Positions 45,220 to 53,512 of a stretch of 64,000 nt of DNA are shown piece by piece. Every line of letters starts with the position of its first letter. Position 1 is the stretch's first letter. Made by a program: the position numbers and the translations under genes. The DNA comes from Methylobacterium nodulans ORS 2060 (lineage in GTDB: Bacteria; Pseudomonadota; Alphaproteobacteria; Rhizobiales; Beijerinckiaceae): NCBI RefSeq assembly GCF_000022085.1, contig NC_011894.1:6694501-6758500 (forward strand), written 5' to 3'. Below the pieces are notes generated by a model that was not told the DNA's origin, searched no databases, and was given only the letters and a program-made list of their open reading frames with translations.

Positions 45220-47637
45220 TCACGTCCTGGCAGCGACCGTGACGAGGTCGGCTTGGGCCTTGCCCGAGTCTTCCGCAGAGCGACGCTCGATCCGGCTCAT
45301 CAATTCATCGGCCATATCCTGGAGGCGCCGGCGGTCTGGCTCCGGGAACTCGCGGGGCCGGGTGTCGATGACGCAAAGGGTGCCGATCACCAATCCCGCC
45401 GAGGTCCGCAGCGGAGCCCCGGCGTAGAAACGGATGCCCTTCTCCAGCACGAGCGGATCGTCCGCGAAGCGGGGATCCTCGGTCACATCCTCGGAGACCA
45501 GCACCTCGTTCGCCGCGATCACGTGGGCGTCGAGCGTTTCCTCACGAGGAGTCTGCTCGGTGACCTGGGTTTCCAGGTTCAGGCTTGCCGCATCCGGCTG
45601 GGGCCGATGCACCTCGTCCACGAAGGACACGAGGGCGATCGGGGTGTCGAACGCCTGCGCAACCGTCCTGGACACCTCATCAAACTGACGGCCCTTCGCG
45701 GAGGCCAAGCCAAGGTCGTGCAGCGCCGCAAGCTGCGCCTGCTCGGAGTCGGGAAGGACCGGGGGCGTTTCGCCGGGCGGTGCCGGGCGGCAGACCCACG
45801 CATTCACCTGGTCGACACAAGCCTCGAGCGAGACGAAGACCGCATCGGCCGCCACCTGCTTTTTGAGGTCATCTGCCTGCCCCGTCCCGGGCGCCAGGTT
45901 CCAGCAGCAGACGACGAGCTTCACATGAGGCGCCCGGCGGCGGAGACGACGGCAGATGTACCGGGCATAGACCTGCGGCTGCGGATGCAGGTAGGACAGG
46001 CACACCACGTCCACGCCCTGGAGGTCGAGCTGTCCCAGGGCCCCCTGGCTGACGGCGATCGGCGGCAGAACCCGGGCGCCGATGCCCCGCTCCTCGAGCA
46101 CCTGCGCCATCATCTCGGCCGCCGCGCGGTCGAGCTCGGTGCGCCCCGCCAGGCAGAGGACGGACGGCGGCCGCTCCGCTGCGGCAGACGGCAAGCGATC
46201 TTCGCCAGGCTCGTCGGCGGAGGCTTTCTCCCGGACATGGTCCTCGATCTCGCGCACGACGCAGATCGCGGTGTCGGCGACGAGCCGCCGGTAGTTGGTG
46301 TCGGTGGTGCTGCGCTGGCGGTCGTTCTCGGCCAAGCGGAGGGCGGGGATGGCCACGTTGTCGTTGAACTCGCGCGAGGAGTGCTCGTCGACGTAGTCCT
46401 CGGCCATCTCCACTGCCTCCTCCAGATTGCCGGCCAGCAGGCGCTGGTAGAGCCGCTCCTCCGGTGCGAGCACCGGATCGCTGCCGAGGAGAACGCCGAG
46501 GAATTCGAGCTGCGGCACGTAGCGGCCGATGACCACGAGGCACACCGTCAGAGGCGTCGCGAGGAACAACCCGACCGGCCCCCACAGGCTGGTCCAGAAG
46601 ATCGCCGCCATGATGATGGCCAGTGACGACAGCCCGGTGCTGGAACCATAGAGCCATGGCTCGATGACGTTGTTGCTGATGAGCTCCGCTGCCAGGAACA
46701 CCCCTACCACCCAGAACAGCATCGTCCAGCCGGGATCGACCGCAACCGCAAGGGCAATCGGGAAGAGGGCGGCCAGGAAGGGGCCGAGATAGGGGATGAA
46801 CCGCAGCACCGCTGCCAGCAGGCCCCACAGCAGGGCATTCGGCACGCCAATGAAGTAGAGGGCAATGCCGATCGGGATGCCGTAGGTCAGGTTCACCACG
46901 AGCTGCATCAGCAGATAGCGGCTGACCCGGGCGGCGGCATCGTTGATGGCCTGAGTGCTCTTCTGGAGGTCGCCTGCTCCCGCCAGCTTGATGAAGCGGT
47001 CGCGCAGGTCCTCCCGCTCGAGCAGCACGAAGATCACGAAGATGACGACCAAGCCTGCTGTGGCGAGCGGCGCCAGCAGCGGACCGACGACGGTTTGGAT
47101 GATCTCAAGTGGCTTGGCCCGCGGCGCTTCGAGCCTCACGGTGACCGGCTCCTGCGCGGTGCCGCTGCCGAGCCTGGACCCGGGTGTCTGCGCCGGAGCG
47201 TTGTCGGCGGGCTGCTCGCCCGAGATCTCCTTGCCGACGTCCTTGATGGTGGTCGTGACCTTGTCCACGATTCCCCCGCCGGGAGCGGAGGCCTGCAACG
47301 AGCGGATCTTGTCGGTGATGGTGGTTTGATAGCTCGGGAGGTTGTTGGCAAGCTGAACGAGCTGGCGCCCGACCACAAAGGCGATGCCCGCGATCAGGAT
47401 GAAGGCAAGGGTCACGGCGACGAGAACCGCTGCAATCCGCGGCAGCCGCCATCGCCTGAGCCAGTTGACCAGTGGCGTCAGGGCGAAGCTCAGGAGGATG
47501 GCCAAGGCGAAGGGGACGAAGATATCCCGGCCGAAGTAGAGTCCTGCGATCGCCAGGACGATGCCGCCGGCGGTCAGGATGGGGGATCCCGCGGGCCGTA
47601 GGGCTGGCGGGGGTGGAGCCGGAGCCGGGTCGGCCAT
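45220..47637 (-). CDS. AI-2E/PerM-type permease fused to a B12-binding-like fold and a GAF domain
   Basis: Codes for 805 residues. Residues 1-390 are a PerM/AI-2E transporter with about eight membrane helices, including FGRDIFVPFALAILLSFALTP and the hallmark VLRFIPYLGPFLAALFPI, then GPVGLFLATPLTVCLVVIGRYVPQLEFL. A helical linker (NYRRLVADTAICVVREIEDH) leads to an alpha/beta domain at about 489-585 (VLCLAGRTELDRAAAEMMAQVLEERG, GVDVVCLSYLHP) resembling a cobalamin-binding fold without the cobalt-ligand DxHxxG. A C-terminal GAF domain follows at about 636-790 (PIALVSFVDEVHRPQ, FYAGAPLRTSAGLVIGTLCVID). Permease plus signalling domains suggest regulated transport. Divergent from a sensor kinase. 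The AI-2 link is only a family name. Confidence 0.88.
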   Translation of the reverse strand: MADPAPAPPPPALRPAGSPILTAGGIVLAIAGLYFGRDIFVPFALAILLSFALTPLVNWLRRWRLPRIAAVLVAVTLAFILIAGIAFVVGRQLVQLANNLPSYQTTITDKIRSLQASAPGGGIVDKVTTTIKDVGKEISGEQPADNAPAQTPGSRLGSGTAQEPVTVRLEAPRAKPLEIIQTVVGPLLAPLATAGLVVIFVIFVLLEREDLRDRFIKLAGAGDLQKSTQAINDAAARVSRYLLMQLVVNLTYGIPIGIALYFIGVPNALLWGLLAAVLRFIPYLGPFLAALFPIALAVAVDPGWTMLFWVVGVFLAAELISNNVIEPWLYGSSTGLSSLAIIMAAIFWTSLWGPVGLFLATPLTVCLVVIGRYVPQLEFLGVLLGSDPVLAPEERLYQRLLAGNLEEAVEMAEDYVDEHSSREFNDNVAIPALRLAENDRQRSTTDTNYRRLVADTAICVVREIEDHVREKASADEPGEDRLPSAAAERPPSVLCLAGRTELDRAAAEMMAQVLEERGIGARVLPPIAVSQGALGQLDLQGVDVVCLSYLHPQPQVYARYICRRLRRRAPHVKLVVCCWNLAPGTGQADDLKKQVAADAVFVSLEACVDQVNAWVCRPAPPGETPPVLPDSEQAQLAALHDLGLASAKGRQFDEVSRTVAQAFDTPIALVSFVDEVHRPQPDAASLNLETQVTEQTPREETLDAHVIAANEVLVSEDVTEDPRFADDPLVLEKGIRFYAGAPLRTSAGLVIGTLCVIDTRPREFPEPDRRRLQDMADELMSRIERRSAEDSGKAQADLVTVAART

Positions 47638-47812
47638 CGTGCGGTGCCTTCGGTTCGGGTTAACCGCAGAGCAACTCGACGCCAGTGCAGTTGAACCGAT
47701 CTACGGCTCGGGTGCGTTGCCGTCGTAACAGGCACGGACTCAGCCGACGCTGCCAGGAACTTCCCCCCAACGGAATTGTTCCGGCCGTGACTGTGGGGAG
47801 AACCGCCCCCCG
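47638..47812. promoter_or_regulatory. Divergent promoter region of permease-GAF and HWE-kinase genes
   Basis: The 175 bases between the two divergent starts are the only place for both promoters. A GGAATTGTTCC-like palindrome (GGAATTGTTCC, 47770-47780) lies 33 bases before the kinase ATG and may be an operator. No clear -35/-10 pair was seen. Confidence 0.35.
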
Positions 47813-50032
47813 ATGAACCTGCGCCTTTTCTCGCAAGCTTGTGGCGTCCTCGCCATCCTTGCCGGTCTGCTCGTTCTGTTGGGATGGGGGGCAGAGATCA
47901 CGGCGCTGCAATCCGTGGTCCCTGGCTTTCCCGCGGCGCAGCCAATGACGGCCCTGGCGATGGCCTTCTGTGGGGGTGCCTTGCTGTTCCAGGGCGTCAA
48001 ACATGCCGACGGGCGCAGGGCTGCGGTCGGTCTGGCGTCGGCAGTCGTCGTGGTCTCCCTGCTGAACCTTGCCGCGTATGCCGGGCTGGACCTGGGCCTG
48101 GACCGATGGTTGTTCTCCGATCGGCTGGCGAACCAGCCGGGGCCTTATCCGCATCCCGGTCGCATGGCTGAGGTGACGGCCCTATGCTTCCTCCTCATGG
48201 CGTTCGCGACCGCCGCGAAGGCGCGGCGCCGGATGGCGCTCCCGGCGGTGGCGGCGGCAACGGTGGCCCTCGTGCTCGCAAGCGTGGCCCTGCTGGCTTA
48301 TCTCTTCGACGCATCGATCCTTGAAGTGGCAGGGTTCTCGGCGCTCTCCCTGCCCACCGCTGTCGTGCTGGTGGTGTTGTCGGGAGGAGCGCTGGCCGCC
48401 GAGCCGCTCAGGGGCTGGCCACGACGCCTGACGCTGGGCACTCTCGGCGGCAGCCTCTCGCGCGTCCTGCTACCGCTTGCGGTCATCGTGCCGATCGGCA
48501 TCGGGGCCGCGGCCATGATCGCCACGCGCGCAGGCTACGTCCCGCCGGACTTGCGTCTGATCGCCGTCTGCGCGGTGACGGCCGTGCTTCTCGGGGCCGG
48601 GGTGATGTGGGCCGCCGGCCGGATCGACGGTCTCGACGCGGCCCGGCAGCGCTACCGGCAGCTTTACGAGGCGCAGCGGACCGCCCATCTGGTCCTTGCG
48701 CCGGACTTCACCATCGAGGAAGCCTCCGAATCCTACCTTGAGGCCACAATGACCCAACGGCAGGAGCTGGTGGGTAAGGGATTGTTCGAGGCGTTTCCTG
48801 ACAACCCGGCCGACCCGGGTGCAACCGGCGCGCGCAACCTGCGCGCCTCGCTTGAGCGGGTCCTGAAGAACCGGGCGTCCGACCGCATGCCGGTACAGCA
48901 GTACGACATCCGTCGCCCCAGCGGCGAGTTCGAGGTCCGCTGGTGGTCGCCTCTGAACAGTCCGGTGTTCGGCCCTGACGGCGAGGTCCGCCATATCATT
49001 CACCAGGTCGAGGACGTCACCGCCGAGATGCTGGAACGGCAGGCGGCGGCGGAGGCCCGGGCCGGTGAGGCTCGTGTTCGAGCGGTGGCCGACGCGATCC
49101 CAGGACTGGTCTTCGAGACTGACCCCGCGGGGTGGAACACCTATGTCAACGAGCAGTACGGCGCCTACACGGGCCTGCCGACCGAAGCGCTGCTCGGCGA
49201 CGGCTGGCGGCAGGTGTTCCATCCCGACGACCGCGACCGGGCAGCCGCGACATGGCAGGAGACCGTGGGCAGCAACCGGCCCTTTGAGATGGAATGCCGG
49301 ATACGCAGGGCCGAGGGAGTCTGGCGCTGGTTCATGCTCCGCATCTCGGCGCTCCGCGACCGGGCGGGGCGGGTTGAAAAGGGGATCGGCGTCTGCACTG
49401 ACATCACGGACCAGCGTGAGGCGTCCGAGCTTCAGCGCACTCTGTTGCTGGAGGTCAGTCACCGGGTGAAGAACAGCCTCGCTCTCATCTCCGGCCTGCT
49501 CACCCTGCAAGCCCGGCCACTCGGAGGCGCGGCGCGCCGCGCTCTGGAGGAGGCGTCGCAGCGGGTGCATGCCGTTGCTCGCGTGCACGACCAGCTCTGG
49601 CGCGGTGCCGGGACACGTGACATCGATCTGAGGCCCTTCCTCTGCGATCTCTGCTCGGCGGTTGGGACGACCGCGCCCAGGCACTCGACCGTCTGCCACG
49701 CAGAACCGGCGATCGTGAGCGCGGATCTGGCCGTCCCGCTCGGCCTGTTTGTCAACGAGCTGCTGACCAACGCCTACAAGTACGCCTATCCCGCAGGCGA
49801 GGAGGGCGAGGTGCGGGTGCTAGGGACGAACCTCCCGGACGGCCGCTACCGGCTGGAGGTGTCGGACGCAGGGCGCGGCCTACCGCCCGGGTTCGACTTG
49901 GCCAAGAGCCGCGAGAGCCTGGGCATGAGGGTGATCACCAGGCTCGCCGCACAGCTCGGGGGCGAACTGACCGCCGGGGCTGCCGAGCCGGGTGCCCGGT
50001 TTATCCTGGTGTTTCTGCTACGGGCGGGCTGA
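47813..50032 (+). CDS. Membrane sensor histidine kinase of the HWE/HisKA_2 type with two PAS domains
   Basis: Codes for 739 residues. Residues 1-270 hold about eight membrane helices forming a membrane-embedded sensor. PAS-1 (about 280-405) and PAS-2 (about 422-540, with LVFETDPAGWNTYVNEQYGAYTGL and the PAC end GIGVCTDITDQRE) follow. The HisKA_2 domain has the phospho-accepting His in LLLEVSHRVKNSLALISGLL (about 549) and the ATPase has NELLTNAYKYAYP and DAGRGLPPGF. HWE/HisKA_2 kinases often feed the PhyR general stress pathway in this order of bacteria. No regulator is adjacent. Start follows GGGGAGAACC. Divergence from the permease-GAF gene suggests a functional link. Confidence 0.9.
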   Translation: MNLRLFSQACGVLAILAGLLVLLGWGAEITALQSVVPGFPAAQPMTALAMAFCGGALLFQGVKHADGRRAAVGLASAVVVVSLLNLAAYAGLDLGLDRWLFSDRLANQPGPYPHPGRMAEVTALCFLLMAFATAAKARRRMALPAVAAATVALVLASVALLAYLFDASILEVAGFSALSLPTAVVLVVLSGGALAAEPLRGWPRRLTLGTLGGSLSRVLLPLAVIVPIGIGAAAMIATRAGYVPPDLRLIAVCAVTAVLLGAGVMWAAGRIDGLDAARQRYRQLYEAQRTAHLVLAPDFTIEEASESYLEATMTQRQELVGKGLFEAFPDNPADPGATGARNLRASLERVLKNRASDRMPVQQYDIRRPSGEFEVRWWSPLNSPVFGPDGEVRHIIHQVEDVTAEMLERQAAAEARAGEARVRAVADAIPGLVFETDPAGWNTYVNEQYGAYTGLPTEALLGDGWRQVFHPDDRDRAAATWQETVGSNRPFEMECRIRRAEGVWRWFMLRISALRDRAGRVEKGIGVCTDITDQREASELQRTLLLEVSHRVKNSLALISGLLTLQARPLGGAARRALEEASQRVHAVARVHDQLWRGAGTRDIDLRPFLCDLCSAVGTTAPRHSTVCHAEPAIVSADLAVPLGLFVNELLTNAYKYAYPAGEEGEVRVLGTNLPDGRYRLEVSDAGRGLPPGFDLAKSRESLGMRVITRLAAQLGGELTAGAAEPGARFILVFLLRAG

Positions 50033-50387
50033 GGGAACGGCAGCTTGTGACCCTGTAAAGACGCGAACCTGGCTGGTCTTAACAGACGATTTGTACAATT
50101 TCATCCTTCGGCGAGCCCCGGCAGCACGAGCGACAAGGGCTGCGGGACCTCAGAGCGGGAGCGGAAACCGCACGCAGGTCCTCATGCCCTTCTCGACCGG
50201 CTCCTCTGCGCCCGCCGTGAAGCTGCATCAGCCCTCGCGCGTGAGACCGACCTGTTGCAACCGGGTTGAAAGGTCACTCCAGTCTGCAAAGTGGATTTGT
50301 CACAGAACCGCTGGCCGGCCTGGCGCCGAGGTAGCCCGGGGCGGGACTGCGGAGACCTCCGGCGAAGCGGCAGCCGGTGCGCTATCG
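50033..50387. other. Intergenic region without a recognised gene
   Basis: About 355 bases after the kinase. Short frames on either strand lack support. The stretch ends at the second copy of the 71-bp repeat. Confidence 0.45.
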
Positions 50388-50458
50388 GGGCATCCTCGTC
50401 GGGCGTTCGGGCGTTAGATCGCCTGGAGGCGGTGAGGACCGCGATCCTGCTGGCGAGG
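50388..50458. repeat. 71-bp repeat carrying the AVRTAILLA coding tail, copy 2
   Basis: Partner of 44812-44882. The plus frame reads RLEAVRTAILLARVTEP before a TGA that immediately precedes the next gene, so this tail looks like a 3' remnant of a small gene. Confidence 0.85.
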
Positions 50459-50469
50459 GTGACTGAGCC

Positions 50470-50913
50470 ATGATGACCAGCGCAGACGCCAAAGCCTTCG
50501 CTCGGGTCCAGCACGCCGGGCAAACCGACAAGGCCGGCGTGCCCTCCATCAAGCACGTGGAGCGCATCGCATCCGCCGCCGAGATGCGGGTTCACCATGC
50601 GCACCCTCTCACGTGGCGGCCCACATGGCCTGAGGACTGCCACGATTTCGTTGCGTCTGTCGACGGCCACCTGTTCGCCCGGGTCTACAAGACCATCAGC
50701 GTGCCGACCTGGGCGCCTCAATGGGCCTGGAGCATCCTCCTCAAGCAGTCGCCGTCCGCTCTTGGTTTCGAGAAATCAGGAACCGCGGAGACAAAGGGGC
50801 AGGCCGTCGCTGCCGTGCGCGAGCGATGGGTCTTGGCCTGCGAGTGGTCGGCTGAGGCGGGCAAGCCGCTGATCATGAGGCGGGACGTGCGGTGGCCGGA
50901 TCAGGAGGGCTGA
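50470..50913 (+). CDS. Mosaic small protein: HD-like N-terminal fragment plus island-specific domain
   Basis: Codes for 147 residues. Residues 5-35 (AFARVQHAGQTDKAGVPSIKHVERIASAA) match the start of HD phosphohydrolases (AxxxHxGQxDKxGxPxxxHxxRVA), but the rest of the HD core is absent. The remainder (TWRPTWPEDCHDFVASVDG, FARVYKTISVPTWAPQWAWS) is unlike HD proteins and resembles phage/island orphan genes, ending in RRDVRWPDQEG. It is probably a recombination product. A G+C hairpin follows its stop. Confidence 0.6.
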   Translation: MMTSADAKAFARVQHAGQTDKAGVPSIKHVERIASAAEMRVHHAHPLTWRPTWPEDCHDFVASVDGHLFARVYKTISVPTWAPQWAWSILLKQSPSALGFEKSGTAETKGQAVAAVRERWVLACEWSAEAGKPLIMRRDVRWPDQEG

Positions 50914-50916
50914 GAC

Positions 50917-50950
50917 GAAAAAAGCCCGGCTGCGGGAGGGCAGCCGGGCT
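50917..50950 (-). terminator. Strong hairpin, minus-strand terminator (bidirectional possible)
   Basis: An 11-bp perfect stem (AGCCCGGCTGC, 50923-50933, with 50940-50950) is followed on the minus strand by TTTTTTCG. It lies 4 bases after the plus-strand stop at 50913, so it could also limit plus-strand transcripts, although no T tract follows on that side. Confidence 0.7.
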
Positions 50951-51024
50951 CAGAACGCCCCCGGATCAGATGCAGGAGGGCACAATGTCCCTGGCAACGA
51001 AACAGTCCGCTGCGGCGACGTCGT

Positions 51025-51142
51025 GCGGGCTTGCTGGTTCTGCGCAGGGCGCATCAGGGTCGAAGCCAAACCAGCTTGGCTATGAAGGGGCCGCTACGGT
51101 GGAACGAGGGCCCCCTACATCTTCCTGCAATGACCGGGGCTG
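51025..51142. repeat. Dispersed island repeat, copy C (divergent)
   Basis: Shares CGGGCTTGCTGG, CCAAACCAGCTTGGCTATG and GCAATGACCGGGGCTG with copies A and B in the same order and spacing, with more mismatches between. The interval 50951-51274 holds no supported gene. Confidence 0.7.
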
Positions 51143-51274
51143 GCGCATCTCTGCGCTTCACCAACTTGTGCGACACGCCTGTAAATTGCTCGATACAATA
51201 CTGTCAGTCATGGAAATTCAGGGACTACGAGAAGCGCATTTCACCCTTCCTCTAGCAATCTCTCCACCTCGGAA

Positions 51275-52384
51275 TCAGCGCGTCACGAGGTTTGCGATCA
51301 GCTTGTTGGCAGCATCCGTCAGGGAGGAGAACATGGCAAAATCGACGCGGTTCACGACGACGAACACGCCGACGTCGCGGCCGGGGGCGAAGGCGACGTA
51401 GCTCATAAATCCTGCACCGCCACCGCTCTTGATCAAGAGCATCGGCTCGATGCCTCGTGCCGCCACCGCGACCCAGCCGAGCCCGAGACCCGCCATCGGC
51501 GCGGCATCGTCAAAGCCGATCGCGGCCGGCATCGACTGGCGTGGGCGGTAGACAGCCTGGCTGAGGGCCAGCACTGGGTTCGCGCTGTCGAGGTTGTGGC
51601 GCAACCAGCGCGCCATGTCATTTCCCGTGCTGTACAAGCCGCCGCTTCCGTCCGTCGCGTGCGTGTCGACGCAGGTTGCAGGGCCTCCAAGACCCGAGCC
51701 GATCATCAGCCGCGCGCATTGCTCGGGCGTTGGTGCGAACCCGGTATCCGTCATGCCGAGTTGCCCCGTGACGTGGCTGCGCAGCAAATCGGGATAGGAG
51801 CGGCCGCCGGCTTTCCCGATGGCATCGGCCAAGAGGTCGAACCCGACATTGGAGTAGGAGGCGATGGTACCGGGTTCCCACGGCAGTCGATAGCTGGGAA
51901 GCCACGTCCAGCGATCGTCGTATGTCGGCCAAGCCCGAGGGTTTACGCCGTCGGGCGCGTCGCCCATCTCTCGCGGCAGCGCCGCCGAATGGGTGGCCAG
52001 ATCGAGCAATGTGATGGGGCGGGCGTTGAAGTCTGGCAATCGCGCGTCGGCGGCGAAAATCTGCAAGGGGTCGGTCAGGGCGAGCTTTCTTTCAGACGCG
52101 AGCGATACCAGAACCTCTGCTGTGAACACCTTCGTGATGGAGTTCAGCCGCACGAGGCTCGCGCCGTCCGGCTTGTTTCCTTTGCCCTTCTCAGTCTCGC
52201 CATAGCCGCGGATCAGCACTTGGTCGCCACGCACGACCACCAGGACCATGCCGGGAGCCCCGGACTCCCGGAACATGATTTCTCCGGTGAGGTCGGTTGC
52301 GGCCAAGAGGATCGGATCATCAGCTGCATGCGAGGCCGTCGCGGTCACGAGTGCAAAGACGAGTGCGATGAATGCGAATCGCAT
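51275..52384 (-). CDS. ampH: Serine beta-lactamase-family hydrolase, AmpH-like D-Ala-D-Ala carboxypeptidase/endopeptidase
   Basis: Codes for 369 residues with a signal peptide (MRFAFIALVFALVTATASHA). The beta-lactamase fold shows the nucleophile motif SITK in VRLNSITKVFTAEVLVS, the YSN of IASYSNVGFDLLADAI, and a KSGGGAGFMSY segment in place of the KTG box. The arrangement resembles AmpH, which trims peptidoglycan in the periplasm. A general esterase role is the alternative. The gene is intact, unlike several phage genes to its right, and runs on the same strand. Confidence 0.82.
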   Translation of the reverse strand: MRFAFIALVFALVTATASHAADDPILLAATDLTGEIMFRESGAPGMVLVVVRGDQVLIRGYGETEKGKGNKPDGASLVRLNSITKVFTAEVLVSLASERKLALTDPLQIFAADARLPDFNARPITLLDLATHSAALPREMGDAPDGVNPRAWPTYDDRWTWLPSYRLPWEPGTIASYSNVGFDLLADAIGKAGGRSYPDLLRSHVTGQLGMTDTGFAPTPEQCARLMIGSGLGGPATCVDTHATDGSGGLYSTGNDMARWLRHNLDSANPVLALSQAVYRPRQSMPAAIGFDDAAPMAGLGLGWVAVAARGIEPMLLIKSGGGAGFMSYVAFAPGRDVGVFVVVNRVDFAMFSSLTDAANKLIANLVTR

Positions 52385-52476
52385 GACGGTGCCGCGGCTC
52401 CGGTTCAGAGCTGAAGCTTAACACGCACGCGATCCAGCTCGAGCACTCAGTTTCGACATTCGCTGTTGATTGACGC

Positions 52477-52788
52477 CTACGGTTGGCGCTGAATGGAGCG
52501 CAAGGTCATCGATTTATCTCTTCGATCATCAAGAATTGACTGTCCGTGCGCCTCTAGATAGCGGTGCGTCAGCTCGGCGAGCACCCGCTGCAACCATTCT
52601 GGATTCAACGCGACCGGATGGCCCATCTCGGCGGCCGTGCGGTCGAACTCGTCCAGAGCCACCCGGATGAGATCGCAGCTCAACCGCCGATGCCGGTGCT
52701 CGGCCCGAGCCAGCCGCAGGCGGACGCCCCATGACGGCTCGATCCGGGGCTCATCCTGCTGCGGCCAGAGCCAGCGGAACGGGTTCAC
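52477..52788 (-). CDS. Small phage/island hypothetical protein
   Basis: Codes for 103 residues. It begins MNPFRWLWPQQDEPRIEPSW and has a helical body (ALDEFDRTAAEMGHPVALN, LQRVLAELTHRYLEAHGQS). Its ATG overlaps the stop of the next upstream gene (ATGA), indicating coupled translation. Position at the end of a phage tail module fits a phage-end accessory gene. No family is recognised. Confidence 0.6.
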   Translation of the reverse strand: MNPFRWLWPQQDEPRIEPSWGVRLRLARAEHRHRRLSCDLIRVALDEFDRTAAEMGHPVALNPEWLQRVLAELTHRYLEAHGQSILDDRRDKSMTLRSIQRQP

Positions 52789-53105
52789 CGGCCCACCTCC
52801 CGCCGGAGGTCTTCAATGCGCTGAAGGATGGTCTCGATTCGACCAACCGCCGCGTCGAGCTTGTCACGGGTCCACTGGTCGTTGGTGACCCCGTGCTGCT
52901 TCAGGTCGGTGATCAGGCTGCGCGTTTCCACCTTGGCCTGCTCGACCGCCTCATGCAGCCGTTCGAAGATGCCGGTCCGGCTTTTCAGCGCTGCGGTAAC
53001 GGCGGCGTTCGTGCCGGTGTTCCGTTCGACCGTGACGGCGAGTTTCTCGACCAGCGCCTCCAGATTGCGCTGGTACTTCTCGGTCACGGCAGCCGTAGAC
53101 GCCAC
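52785..53105 (-). CDS. Small coiled-coil protein coupled to the previous gene
   Basis: Codes for about 106 residues from a GTG (ASTAAVTEKYQRNLEAL); an upstream TTG at 53132 is possible but lies in what looks like a deletion junction. The chain is a continuous charged helix (VEKLAVTVERN, IFERLHEAVEQAKVETRSLI, AVGRIETILQRIEDLRREVG), similar in style to phage spanin-like or tail-chaperone accessory proteins. No function can be assigned. Confidence 0.55.
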   Translation of the reverse strand: MASTAAVTEKYQRNLEALVEKLAVTVERNTGTNAAVTAALKSRTGIFERLHEAVEQAKVETRSLITDLKQHGVTNDQWTRDKLDAAVGRIETILQRIEDLRREVGR

Positions 53106-53385
53106 TTGCAAGCCTGTCCTGTCCAGCAACAACCATCAATGTGACGGCGTCGCTATCGGAGACTTGCGTCCTCACGTAATTGTTCGCGTTCATCCGCATG
53201 AGGCTGGCCGTGAATTCCGGCGCCCCAATCACCGTCCCGCCTGGCTTGCCAGGCGCAAGGTTCCTCCCCGCCGCCGTAGACGAGAAGCCAAAGAAATTCA
53301 GGTACTCCAGGCCGTCCGGCACGGGCGCAATGTAGCGGGAGGCACTGGCGGAGGCGTCGGCGCCTCTGATGGTGATGCGGGGCAT
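53106..53385 (-). pseudogene. 5' fragment of a phage gene truncated by deletion
   Basis: Begins MPRITIRGADASASASRYIAPVPDGLEYLN and continues to GGTVIGAPEFTASLMRMNANNYVRTQVSDSDAVTLMVVA (shown in parts), resembling the N-terminus of concanavalin-like phage tail proteins. After about 85 residues the frame passes into the sequence that encodes the next gene in another frame, so the 3' part seems to have been lost in a deletion that fused the two. Confidence 0.5.
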
Positions 53386-53512
53386 GACAGATCCGTCAGA
53401 CTTGAGCGACAGGTTGCTTGAAGGCGATGCACCAATTCGCGAGCGAATAGGGCTTGCCGACAAGTGAGGCTATGTTATCCGCAGCATAATCTCCGGAACC
53501 GGCCGCATACTC

